A DNA stretch of 64,000 nucleotides, taken from contig NZ_CP042596.1 of the NCBI RefSeq assembly GCF_009914315.1, positions 3,844,001 through 3,908,000 on the forward strand. The letters run 5' to 3'. Below the pieces are notes generated by a model. That model saw nothing but the letters and a program-made list of their open reading frames with translations. It was not told the DNA's origin and made no database searches. Source of the DNA: Granulicella sp. WH15 (GTDB taxonomy: Bacteria > Acidobacteriota > Terriglobia > Terriglobales > Acidobacteriaceae). The position numbers were made by a program, and so were the translations under genes. This document shows, one piece after another, positions 25,915 to 33,600 of the stretch (within the stretch, counting starts at the first letter, position 1; each line of letters opens with the position of its first letter).

Positions 25915-27924
25915 TCAGGTAATCGGCATTTCGAGATAAGTCATAATCTCCATCTCAGCCATCGGCGGCGAGTAGTAGAAGCCCTGAATCATGATGCAAC
26001 CCAGGTTGCGCAGAGCGGCCATCTCCTCCTTAGTCTCCACGCCTTCGATGACGCAATCGAGACCCATATCTCGGCTGAGCGCGAGCAGCGATTTGACGAT
26101 CTTGTAGCTGGCCGGTCTGTGGTGCAGGTTGGTGACAAAGCTGCGATCGACTTTGATCTTGGTCAGCGGCAGACCATGCAGATGCGAGAGCGAAGAGTAG
26201 CCCGTCCCGAAGTCATCGAGCGAGATGCCGCAGCCCAGCACCCGCAGCATCTCGGTCGCTCTCTGGATCTGCCCGAAGTCGTGCGTGATCGCGGTCTCCG
26301 TAATCTCCAGATCGAGCCGCTTGGCATCGAAGCCGCTGCGCTCGATGATGGTAGCCATCGCCAGCGCGCTCTCGGACGAGGTGAGGTTTTGCGGCGAGAG
26401 GTTAAAGGCCAGGCGAATCTCCTCCGGCCACAGGCTTGCCGCTGCAAGAGCCTTCTGCAGCAATGGCCGCGTAACACAGCCGATGATGCCGTTCCGCTCG
26501 GCAACAGGAATGAACAGGTCGGGCGATACCCTTCCCAGGGTCGGGCTCGTCCATCGCGCCAGCGCCTCGAAGCCTATCGTCTTATGCTGGCGTATATCGA
26601 CGATGGGTTGGAAGACGACGTCCAACTCGGCGTTGAGGTCCGCCATCTGCAAGGCCTGCTCGATGCGGGCGTCGCGGCGTATCTCCGCATCGTGGTCCGC
26701 GGAGAACAGGATGGCGCTGCCGCGATTGGTGCGCTTGCCGTGGTAGAGCGCATAGTCGGCGCGCTCGAAGAGCTGCTCCGGTGTGGCCGCCATCTCGGGA
26801 TAGACCGCAAAGCCGACTGAAGCCGCGATCTGCACCGTAGCCTCCGCAAACGCGATGGGCACGCGCAGCGTCTGGCACAGCATGTCGCCGTGCTCCAGCA
26901 GGGTGCAGTCGTCCTCCGCCTCCGAGATAATCAGCGCGAACTCATCGCCACCGAGCCGTGACAGGTGCATCTTCTCCGGGCACAGGATAGAGAGCCGATG
27001 GCCGACCTCGATCAACAACTTGTCGCCGACGGCGTGGCCATAGAGATCGTTAATCGGCTTGAAGCTATCGAGGTCGATGATGCCCACAGCGAGCCTCGTC
27101 CGTTGCTGAGCGGCTCGCTTCAGATCCTCATCCAGACGCGTGAAGAAAGCTCTCCGGTTCGGCAGACTGGTCAGGCTATCGAGATTGGCCAAACGGAAGT
27201 TTTCGTTGCTCAGGGCTTCGGTGCGTACCTGCGCATCGACCATGCGCGTGAAGTCCCGGTAGTTGATCGTCAGCATAATCAACATGGCGACCGAAACCAG
27301 AGCGATGGTGACGGCAGAGGCAATCAACGTGGGCTGTCCCGTCGATGCGAAGAAGGCGATGAAGCCGCTGTTGACGATCACCGCCACGCTGATCGCAGCC
27401 GAGCGCAGATGCGTGAGGCAGAAGAAGCAACCGATGATCGTGATGGCCAGGAAAAAAGCCAGATGCGCCCTGTCGTAGTCGTTTCCGTAGGGGAACATCA
27501 TCATGGTCCAGACCACGAAGACGACCGACAGGATGGGGGCTACGAGATTGGTGCGCTGCAGCGACTGGCGAGCACTCTCCGGCGTCAGCTCTCGCTGCCT
27601 GGTCCTCCACCAGTCGATCATGCGAAGCCCGCAGGCCACCGTCATAAGAATCGGAATACCGATCGCAATCGAGACAGGCGTATACGCAAAGTGCGTGATG
27701 GCCACGGCCCATGTGCTTGTCAGCAGCGTGGCATACATCATCGGAACCTGTTGAGAGAATGCGCGTGACTGCGCCTTGAGCAGCTCTGGACTATCGGACG
27801 GCACCGACATCAGCCGCACGATCCACGCAAACAGGCTTTTCAAAAGCAAACCACAACGATGCAACAGCGTAAAAGGGCCCGGGTCCTCGGCCTTCGCTAC
27901 TCTCATGCTTGCACCTACAGACAA
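25915..27924 (-). CDS. Membrane GGDEF-EAL protein (c-di-GMP turnover)
   Basis: A 669-residue protein. Residues about 60-225 hold six membrane helices in an MHYT/MASE-like sensor arrangement of unknown ligand. The GGDEF domain (about 245-405) has an intact RLGGDEF active site at 325-329, with no RxxD inhibitory site just before it. The EAL domain (from about 430) has FEALARW at 452-458 and DDFGTGYSSLSHL further on, so both cyclase and phosphodiesterase residues are present. Start may be at 27924 or the second methionine at 27906. Confidence 0.92.
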   Translation of the reverse strand: MSVGASMRVAKAEDPGPFTLLHRCGLLLKSLFAWIVRLMSVPSDSPELLKAQSRAFSQQVPMMYATLLTSTWAVAITHFAYTPVSIAIGIPILMTVACGLRMIDWWRTRQRELTPESARQSLQRTNLVAPILSVVFVVWTMMMFPYGNDYDRAHLAFFLAITIIGCFFCLTHLRSAAISVAVIVNSGFIAFFASTGQPTLIASAVTIALVSVAMLIMLTINYRDFTRMVDAQVRTEALSNENFRLANLDSLTSLPNRRAFFTRLDEDLKRAAQQRTRLAVGIIDLDSFKPINDLYGHAVGDKLLIEVGHRLSILCPEKMHLSRLGGDEFALIISEAEDDCTLLEHGDMLCQTLRVPIAFAEATVQIAASVGFAVYPEMAATPEQLFERADYALYHGKRTNRGSAILFSADHDAEIRRDARIEQALQMADLNAELDVVFQPIVDIRQHKTIGFEALARWTSPTLGRVSPDLFIPVAERNGIIGCVTRPLLQKALAAASLWPEEIRLAFNLSPQNLTSSESALAMATIIERSGFDAKRLDLEITETAITHDFGQIQRATEMLRVLGCGISLDDFGTGYSSLSHLHGLPLTKIKVDRSFVTNLHHRPASYKIVKSLLALSRDMGLDCVIEGVETKEEMAALRNLGCIMIQGFYYSPPMAEMEIMTYLEMPIT

Positions 27925-28038
27925 CTCTGTTTGGAATGAGTATGCGACCGTCGTACACGCAATTGTAAATAGATTATGCGGAATGACTTAGAGTTTCCGT
28001 ACCCATGACGGAGCTGCGACGCATAGTGGTGACGAAAA

Positions 28039-28470
28039 CGGCGCAACGAGTGGCTGGCCTTTGCCCTTATGCTGAAGACGCTGCTACTCATTCTGTCGGC
28101 GGCGTCCACCTCGCTGACGCAGACCAGCATCGGCAGCAACCTCGCGCTCATGCTGGTGATCGTGCTGACCGGCGTGGCCATGGGCATACGCAACGGCACC
28201 GTCAGGCGGCTTGCGATTCTGGATCATACAACGAATGTATTAACCTCGACCATCTCCGGCTGGCCCTGGAGTCGCGCCCTGCGGGCGGCAACGATGCACG
28301 CTGGACACGCCGGGCCGGTTCGATTGCCTGCATGTTTCTGGGCGCGGCCAGCGGCGCTGTGCTGCTGCGTCACTCGCTGTGCCCGGTGCTGGCAGCCGCA
28401 GCCACACTCAGCGGAGCCTGTACCGCAGTGCAACTGCTACGCAGCGAGACTGAGCACGAAGCCAAGATAG
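28039..28470 (+). pseudogene. Relic of a DUF1275 (YoaK-like) membrane protein
   Basis: One frame reads EWLAFALMLKTLLLILSAA, then GVAMGIRNGTVRRLAILDHT and TNVLTSTISG up to about 28258. The other forward frame then continues LALESRPAGGNDARWTRR, GSIACMFLGAASGAVLLRHS. Together these match the C-terminal half of DUF1275 proteins. A one-base deletion near 28258 explains the frame change. The N-terminal half is absent: the 115 bases back to the GGDEF-EAL gene do not encode it. It is a truncated and frameshifted remnant. Confidence 0.75.
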
Positions 28471-28619
28471 GAACCAGGAAATTTAATCGAGACGACACGT
28501 TACCCCCTTCCGGGTGGCGCAAAAATCATGCCCAGCAGGAATATTCGGAAGAAGCTCACAGCCCCTCCAGATGTTGCGCTTTAATAGGAATGTTTCGAAG
28601 AAAGGCCATGGAGCTTAAT

Positions 28620-29573
28620 ATGCCAAACGCTATCGAGGGTCTGCACCACGTCACCGCCATCGCCTCCGACCCGCAGCGCAATCTCGATTTCTATACCGAG
28701 GTTCTGGGCCTGCGCTTTGTAAAGAGGACGATCAACTTCGACGATCCGGGCACGTACCATTTCTACTTTGGAGACGATGCCGGTTCGCCGGGGACGATCC
28801 TCACCTTCTTCCCCTGGCCCCATGCCACGCGGGGAAGCGCGGGCGTAGGCGAGACCTCGGCCACAGCGTTTAGCGTTCCGGCCACCTCGCTGGAGTTCTG
28901 GGAGCGCCGCCTGCTCGACGCCGGTATTCCGGTCGAACAGGGCGACGCGCGCTTCGGCGATGCGGTACTGCTCTTCGCCGATCCGGATGGCATGAGGCTC
29001 GAGCTGATCGGCCATCAGAGCGCCCCCGCACTGCACGCTCCGCGCACGGCCAACGTGCCCGCCGAGCACAGCATCCGCGGCTTCTTCGGCGTCACGCTCT
29101 GCGAGGCGGGCTATGAAAAAAGCGCGGCGGTGCTCGAGAAGATGGGCTACGTCAAGACGGCCGAGGCGGGCAATCGCTATCGCTTCTCCGCACCGGGCAA
29201 TGCGCTGGGCACGCACATCGACATCCTTATCCAGACACAGTTGATGTACGGCCGCATGGGCGCAGGCAGCGTGCACCACATCGCATTCCGCGCCACCGAC
29301 GATGCGGCGCAGTTGGTATGGCGCGAGGAGATGAAGGCGATGTCGCTCGACGTCACCCCCGTGCTCGACCGCACCTACTTCCACTCCATCTACTTCCGCG
29401 AGCCGGGCGGCGTGCTCTTCGAGATCGCCACCGACCCGCCGGGCTTCACCTTCGACGAGTCCATCGAATCGCTGGGCGAGGCCCTGAAGCTGCCGCCCTG
29501 GCTGGAGCCGAAGCGGAGCGTAATCGAGAAGATCCTGCCCGAGATCACGCTGCATTATCAGAGGGGCAGGTAA
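28620..29573 (+). CDS. Ring-cleaving dioxygenase / glyoxalase-type protein (MhqO-like)
   Basis: A 317-residue protein with two VOC modules. Each has metal-ligand positions of extradiol-type enzymes: LHHVTAIASDPQRNLDFYTE, then VHHIAFRATDD and GGVLFEIATDP. MhqO and relatives act on hydroquinone/quinone compounds. I chose the ATG at 28620, with GGAG seven bases upstream; the frame is open much further up (to 28005) only because it runs through the DUF1275 relic. The stop overlaps the start of the next gene (TAATG), and that gene encodes an MhqD-type esterase. Confidence 0.9.
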   Translation: MPNAIEGLHHVTAIASDPQRNLDFYTEVLGLRFVKRTINFDDPGTYHFYFGDDAGSPGTILTFFPWPHATRGSAGVGETSATAFSVPATSLEFWERRLLDAGIPVEQGDARFGDAVLLFADPDGMRLELIGHQSAPALHAPRTANVPAEHSIRGFFGVTLCEAGYEKSAAVLEKMGYVKTAEAGNRYRFSAPGNALGTHIDILIQTQLMYGRMGAGSVHHIAFRATDDAAQLVWREEMKAMSLDVTPVLDRTYFHSIYFREPGGVLFEIATDPPGFTFDESIESLGEALKLPPWLEPKRSVIEKILPEITLHYQRGR

Positions 29574-30223
29574 TGGCAGCGCTGGCAAGCTCACCGCATG
29601 CGGGAGCCGCTGTGATCCAGCGCGGGACTCCCCTCGCGTCATCACGCGGAGCCCTGATCCTGCTCCACGGCCGTGGAGCGTCTGCGGAAGATATCCTCGG
29701 TCTCGGCAACGAGCTGCGCCTTCCGGATGTCACTCTGCTGGCCCCACAGGCTATGGGCCACACATGGTATCCCAACTCGTTTCTCGCGCCGATTGAGAAC
29801 AACGAGCCATGGCTTACCTCCGCGCTGGCGCTCATCCAGAGCATCGTACAGGGCTGCGTCGACGCGGGCGTTTCCACTGAACGCATCGCTATCTCCGGCT
29901 TCTCGCAGGGAGCCTGTCTCTCCTCCGAGTTCGTCGCGCGGCACCCGCAACGTTACGCGGCGCTGATCGCCTTTACCGGCGGCCTTGTCGGCCCCCTCGG
30001 CAGCGATCTGCATCACCCCGGCTCGCTGGCTGGAACCCCGGTGCTGCTCAGCTCCGGCGATCCCGACCCGCATGTGCCGTGGTCGCGAGTTCTGGAGACG
30101 GCCGAGACTCTTGCAGGGATGGGAGCCGTCGTCGAAACCAAGCGATACGCAGGCAGGCCGCATACCGTGCTGCATGACGAGGTCCGCATGGCGCAGTATC
30201 TTCTCGCCCCTATCTTCACGTAA
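29573..30223 (+). CDS. Carboxylesterase/phospholipase-type alpha/beta hydrolase (MhqD-like)
   Basis: A 216-residue hydrolase. It has the oxyanion segment LILLHGRGASAED, nucleophile in GFSQGAC, aspartate in SSGDPDPHVP and histidine in AGRPHTV, which is the complete triad of the carboxylesterase group near YpfH/MhqD. ATG at 29573 shares a base with the preceding stop. In Bacillus, mhqD and mhqO-type genes respond to quinones and azo compounds, and the pairing here suggests the same kind of detoxification role. Confidence 0.9.
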   Translation: MAALASSPHAGAAVIQRGTPLASSRGALILLHGRGASAEDILGLGNELRLPDVTLLAPQAMGHTWYPNSFLAPIENNEPWLTSALALIQSIVQGCVDAGVSTERIAISGFSQGACLSSEFVARHPQRYAALIAFTGGLVGPLGSDLHHPGSLAGTPVLLSSGDPDPHVPWSRVLETAETLAGMGAVVETKRYAGRPHTVLHDEVRMAQYLLAPIFT

Positions 30224-30224
30224 C

Positions 30225-30356
30225 CCTAAGGCCAAAGCCCAGGGTGCCACCGTTCTCGTCGAGCCGTACACCTCCGGCCTCAGAACCTCGGCGATCGTAA
30301 AGTTTCCCGGCGGCTACATCGCGGAGATCCACTCGACCGCGCCCGCCGGCAAATAG
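30225..30356 (+). pseudogene. 3' fragment of a VOC-family gene
   Basis: The frame reads AKAQGATVLVEPYTSGLRTS followed by AIVKFPGGYIAEIHS and a stop at 30356. This is the usual C-terminal end of glyoxalase/VOC proteins (FPGGYIAEIH with the metal-binding glutamate). No matching N-terminal part precedes it; the esterase ends one base earlier. It is a leftover after deletion. Confidence 0.7.
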
Positions 30357-30379
30357 CCACACGCTCCCCGGATACGAGA

Positions 30380-30417
30380 CCCTCGCGGCTGTCTTTTTTG
30401 GCGAAGCACCGCGAGGG
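30380..30417 (+). terminator. Hairpin with T-rich loop after the VOC relic
   Basis: CCCTCGCGG (30380-30388) and CCGCGAGGG (30409-30417) pair perfectly; the 20-base loop holds TTTTTT. It may end transcription of the glyoxalase-esterase operon, although the T-run is inside the loop rather than after the stem. Confidence 0.4.
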
Positions 30418-30576
30418 CCTTGAGATCGACGACCCGAAGGCTGACGATTACTTGTCACTATAGCCGAAAGCTCAGCCCCAGGAATCTCCCGCCAAACAAC
30501 AGAAAGGGCGCCGGAGACTCCCGACACCCTTCTGCGCCCTCACAGGGCCCTATACCCAAGCTTGTTGTCACAATGC

Positions 30577-30605
30577 CATAAACCGAAGATACCTTTGGGT
30601 TTATG
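30577..30605 (-). terminator. Hairpin directly after the tRNA-Asp 3' end
   Basis: CATAAACC (30577-30584) pairs with GGTTTATG (30598-30605). On the minus strand it begins inside the CCA end of the tRNA-Asp fragment, as expected for the original terminator of that tRNA gene. Confidence 0.5.
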
Positions 30606-30648
30606 GCGGGGACGACGGGGCTCGAACCCGCGACCTCTGCCGTGACAG
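30604..30648 (-). other. tRNA-Asp(GUC) 3' half: probable attachment site (attL) of an integrated element
   Basis: Reading the minus strand: anticodon loop CTGTCAC (anticodon GTC), 3' anticodon stem GGCAG, variable loop AGGTC, T-arm with GGTTCGAGCCCC, 3' acceptor CGTCCCC, discriminator G and encoded CCA. The 5' anticodon stem, D-arm and 5' acceptor are missing: the bases to the right (30649 on) do not pair. A tRNA cut at the anticodon loop is the usual scar where a tyrosine-recombinase element entered a tRNA gene. The intact gene should lie at the other end of the element, to the right. Confidence 0.75.
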
Positions 30649-30700
30649 TTACGCTAACTGGTTGCATCTAAATGATTTCATGGGCGTTGATGGCTAACGA

Positions 30701-30900
30701 CAGCACCCTTGAGCATTCAAAAACATTGGGAAAAACGCGAACTCCGAATTTCAGCACCCTCGCCAGCACCCTCGCGAAATTAAGCGTTCTGAGAGTTGAC
30801 CTCTGCCGTGCATAGGCAGAAAGGTCTATCAGGGCAGAGGTCTGACTGATTTCCTGTTTGTTCAAATTTTGAGGGTGCGGAAGGGTGCTCAAGCACCCTC
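30701..30900. repeat. Cluster of AGCACCCT / AGGGTGCT motifs next to attL
   Basis: AGCACCCT-like octamers occur at 30702, 30753, 30765 and 30892 in one orientation and AGGGTGC at 30872 and 30882 in the other. Two of them form the palindrome AGGGTGCT-CA-AGCACCCT at 30882-30899. The cluster lies 50-250 bases inside the proposed element boundary. Such arrays near an att site are typical of arm-type binding sites for an integrase or excisionase; this is inference. No gene is seen between 30650 and 31032. Confidence 0.5.
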
Positions 30901-31032
30901 GTGCCGTAGCAAGCTATTCCATTTCAGTAGTTTAAGGAGTTGATTGTTTACGCCCCATTTCTAACTTGGTTTGTGAGGCTTGTCATTGCAAGAAAATAGT
31001 AGTATTTTTTCTTGCAGGATGAGCAAATCGAT

Positions 31033-31650
31033 ATGAGACAAACCTTTGAAGATAAAGTACTCTATCGAATTCGCGGGACAGGGGGAGGTTGGGCATTTTC
31101 GCCCATAGACTTTCTCGACCTTGGAGGTCGCCCCACTGTCGATTCAGGACTTCACCGCCTGGAGAAGCGCGGAGAGATTCGGCGCGTCATTCGTGGCATC
31201 TATGACTATCCCCGTTTTAGCAAGCTCCTCGATCAGCAACTCAGCCCCGACATCGACCAGGTTGCCAGGGCTCTGGCGCGGAAGTTCCGCTGGCGTATCC
31301 AGCCCAGCGGGTCCACTGCATTGAACTTCCTCGGACTTTCCACTCAGGTGCCTGCCCGTGCCGTCTATCTCTCGGATGGCCCCGATCGGGCCTATCAGAT
31401 CGGGAATACAGCGCTGTCCTTCGAGCACACCGCCTTGAAAGAATCCGGGATCAAACTCAAGGAAAGTGGTCTGCTCGTTCAAGCGCTCAAGTCTCTTGGA
31501 CAGGAGCAGATTACGCCGGACATCATCTCGAAAATGCGCGAGTGGCTCCCCGAGTCGCTGCGCGCCAAAGTTTTAGCTGATACCAAAACTGCTACCGGTT
31601 GGGTCTACAGCGCCATCCAGCAGATAGCGCGGGAGGACGTTCATGGATAA
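31033..31650 (+). CDS. AbiEi-type antitoxin (DUF6088)
   Basis: A 205-residue protein from ATG 31033 (a TTG at 31012 is in frame). It has an N-terminal winged-helix part (FSPIDFLDLGGRPTVDSGLH, EKRGEIRRVIRGIYDYP) and the downstream WRIQPSGSTALNFLGLSTQ typical of the AbiEi/DUF6088 antitoxins of type IV systems. It would repress its own operon and counteract the nucleotidyltransferase toxin. It overlaps the toxin gene by 8 bases. Confidence 0.85.
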   Translation: MRQTFEDKVLYRIRGTGGGWAFSPIDFLDLGGRPTVDSGLHRLEKRGEIRRVIRGIYDYPRFSKLLDQQLSPDIDQVARALARKFRWRIQPSGSTALNFLGLSTQVPARAVYLSDGPDRAYQIGNTALSFEHTALKESGIKLKESGLLVQALKSLGQEQITPDIISKMREWLPESLRAKVLADTKTATGWVYSAIQQIAREDVHG

Positions 31651-32665
31651 GATCGCTGCCGGACCAGCCTCCGACAGGCGGGATCTATTCCGAGAGTCGG
31701 CGAGCCGGCTTGGCATGAATCCCGCTATCGTGGAGAAAGACTTCTGGGTGTGCTGGATTCTCCGGCTCCTCTTTGCAGAACCCAGCCTGAAAAACCAGAT
31801 GGTGTTCAAAGGTGGCACCAGCCTTTCAAAGGTCTTTGGGTTAATCGACCGCTTCTCGGAAGACATTGACCTGGTACTTGACTGGCGACTTCTTGGCTAC
31901 GATCAAGAAGGTGCAAATGATCCTTACCAAACCACATCATCGAAGACTCAGCAAAGTCGCTACAACCAGGAGATGAACGCAAAGGCAGTTACATACATTC
32001 GGGACACGCTGCTTTCTCAACTAAACGATCTCTTCGCGCCAATCTCTGGCGTGATCGCTCGAATTGACGAAGACGATCCTCATACAGTCAACGTGTTCTA
32101 TCCTGCGGCATTTGCGGCTGAATATATCCGGCCTGCAGTCCGATTGGAGATTGGTCCACTCGCGTCCTGGGTTCCGTCGAGTTCGCACAGCATCGAGACC
32201 TACGCTGCTCAAGTCTTTCCCGACGCCTTTTCCAATCCTGATTTTGAAGTCATCGCGATTGATGCTGAGCGGACGTTCTGGGAAAAGGCAACGATCCTTC
32301 ATCAGGAAGCCCATCGTCCCGGTGCGATGCCTTCACGATATTCGCGGCATTACTACGACCTCTACAAGCTAAGCGAAAGTCCGATTAGAAAGACTGCGCT
32401 TGCCAACCTCAACCTGCTGACATCCGTTGTCGAATTCAAAGAGCGATTCTATTACTCTTCATGGGCCCGTTACGACCTCGCCACTCCTGGCTCCTTCCGG
32501 TTGAGTCCTCCATCCAGTCAGCTCTCCGCCCTCGAAAGAGACTACCGCGCGATGCGCGATATGTTCTTCCGAGACCCGCCGGACTTTGCAGTGATCCTGG
32601 CTGGACTGATGGCATTAGAACAGGAGATTAATGGCGAAGCCCCCGTGTCTTTTGTTTCTGTTTAA
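31643..32665 (+). CDS. AbiEii-type nucleotidyltransferase toxin
   Basis: A 340-residue protein with the nucleotidyltransferase signature VFKGGTSLSKVFGLIDRFSE followed by DIDLVLD (GGTS and DxD). A later KATILHQEA and YSRHYYDLYKL are also usual for AbiEii/AbiGii toxins. These enzymes add nucleotides to tRNA ends or otherwise halt growth, giving abortive phage infection or stabilising a mobile element. The pair sits at the left edge of the element, where it would act as a retention module. A terminator follows. Confidence 0.88.
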   Translation: MDKIAAGPASDRRDLFRESASRLGMNPAIVEKDFWVCWILRLLFAEPSLKNQMVFKGGTSLSKVFGLIDRFSEDIDLVLDWRLLGYDQEGANDPYQTTSSKTQQSRYNQEMNAKAVTYIRDTLLSQLNDLFAPISGVIARIDEDDPHTVNVFYPAAFAAEYIRPAVRLEIGPLASWVPSSSHSIETYAAQVFPDAFSNPDFEVIAIDAERTFWEKATILHQEAHRPGAMPSRYSRHYYDLYKLSESPIRKTALANLNLLTSVVEFKERFYYSSWARYDLATPGSFRLSPPSSQLSALERDYRAMRDMFFRDPPDFAVILAGLMALEQEINGEAPVSFVSV

Positions 32666-32740
32666 GAAACTTGGGAATTGAGCTAGATGTTCGGTTTGCT
32701 TTCCTGAGACGAGTTTCCGCCAGCGCTGTGTGCCTCAAAA

Positions 32741-32769
32741 GGAGAAGGGCCATCGCTGGCCCCTTCTCC
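32741..32769 (+). terminator. Intrinsic terminator after the AbiE pair
   Basis: GGAGAAGGGCCA and TGGCCCCTTCTCC pair around a TCGC loop (one bulged C), followed by TCTTTGC. It lies 75 bases after the toxin stop codon. Confidence 0.75.
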
Positions 32770-32939
32770 TCTTTGCCCTGGAAATGTGCCTTGCGGCAGG
32801 GATGCTCCCAGAAGCCTCAAATCAATATTAGACGATCTCCATCTTGACCGGATCGTTTATGCACCAGAGAAGAGCATCACTAAAACAGCGTCTGAGTGCT
32901 GCGATTGAATCTCCCCTGCCCTCCAAGGCTGGTATGGGG

Positions 32940-33161
32940 TTATGAAAAGTCGATAAAGAGGTCTTTGGGACCTACCGCAAGTGCCTTCGCCAGCTTTACG
33001 ATGTTCTCTAAAGCCACATTCCGTTCGCCTCGCTCTACGCTGCCAACATAGTTACGGTGCAGTCCAGCACGTTCAGCGAGTTCTTCTTGGGAATAGCCTC
33101 GTTCCTCGCGCAGTCTGCGTAATGAGGTACCAAAGCGAGACCTGACGGAACGAGTAGTCAC
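32940..33161 (-). CDS. Xre-family small HTH regulator
   Basis: A 73-residue protein that is essentially one HTH_3 domain: [55 protein letters not shown]. Small proteins like this act as control proteins of restriction systems, phage-type repressors or antitoxin partners. No partner is adjacent now. Repeats at 33184-33210, just upstream, may be its operator. Confidence 0.88.
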   Translation of the reverse strand: MTTRSVRSRFGTSLRRLREERGYSQEELAERAGLHRNYVGSVERGERNVALENIVKLAKALAVGPKDLFIDFS

Positions 33162-33183
33162 ACTTCCATACTTGGATCGTGAC

Positions 33184-33210
33184 CACTATGAGTCTACACA
33201 CTATGAGTGT
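33184..33210. promoter_or_regulatory. Repeated CACTATGAGT sites upstream of the Xre gene
   Basis: CACTATGAGT occurs at 33184-33193 and 33199-33208 (15-base spacing). The second lies within the dyad ACACT-ATG-AGTGT (33198-33210). Spacing and position 23 bases before the Xre start fit a pair of operator sites for an autoregulated control protein. Confidence 0.45.
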
Positions 33211-33251
33211 GATAATGGACTTGGCATGAAGCTTTAGCGAGGTCTGAGGAC

Positions 33252-33467
33252 ATGAACGAAGATTACGTGGAATGTTCCGAACTATCTGGAAAGACCATTC
33301 GCACGCTCCGCGTCTACAAAGATGGACACGACGGAACCGAGATTCAGATCGATCTGACGGACGGGACATCATTCTCCTGCTGCGTGTCACACCCTCCCGT
33401 AGTGACCGCCTCTCTGTATCAAGGTGGCGTTGGCACGCCCAAAGTCCTCCGCGACTACGAGCTGTAG
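33252..33467 (+). CDS. Small protein of unknown function
   Basis: A 71-residue protein: GKTIRTLRVYKDGHDGTEIQ, IDLTDGTSFSCCVSHPP, and a C-terminal RDYEL. It looks like a compact beta-rich domain. Codon use and the ATG after a purine-rich stretch suggest it is real. Genes of this type are seen near plasmid or conjugative-element regions, but I cannot name the family. Confidence 0.55.
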   Translation: MNEDYVECSELSGKTIRTLRVYKDGHDGTEIQIDLTDGTSFSCCVSHPPVVTASLYQGGVGTPKVLRDYEL

Positions 33468-33600
33468 GATTTTGGGCCTGAAATATCGCACCATTATTCC
33501 CAAATGGAATAACGCTCTCCCTAAAAGTCATTGGACGCCGTTCGAGTCGAGCACTTAGCTTTGCGCCATGCTGACGCAGTGAAGTCAGCGGAGGTGCAAA

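Noticed and set aside
28005..28619. A 205-codon extension of the glyoxalase reading frame at its N-terminus
   Set aside because: The extension runs through the DUF1275 relic, partly in the wrong frame, and a good ribosome site precedes the ATG at 28620.
30668..30892. A 74-codon minus-strand frame next to attL
   Set aside because: Its translation shows no pattern and it is interrupted by the AGCACCCT motif array; more likely a regulatory region.
30701..30900. AGCACCCT motifs as a replication origin (iterons)
   Set aside because: The spacing is irregular and no replication initiator gene is nearby; location beside the tRNA scar fits recombinase sites better.
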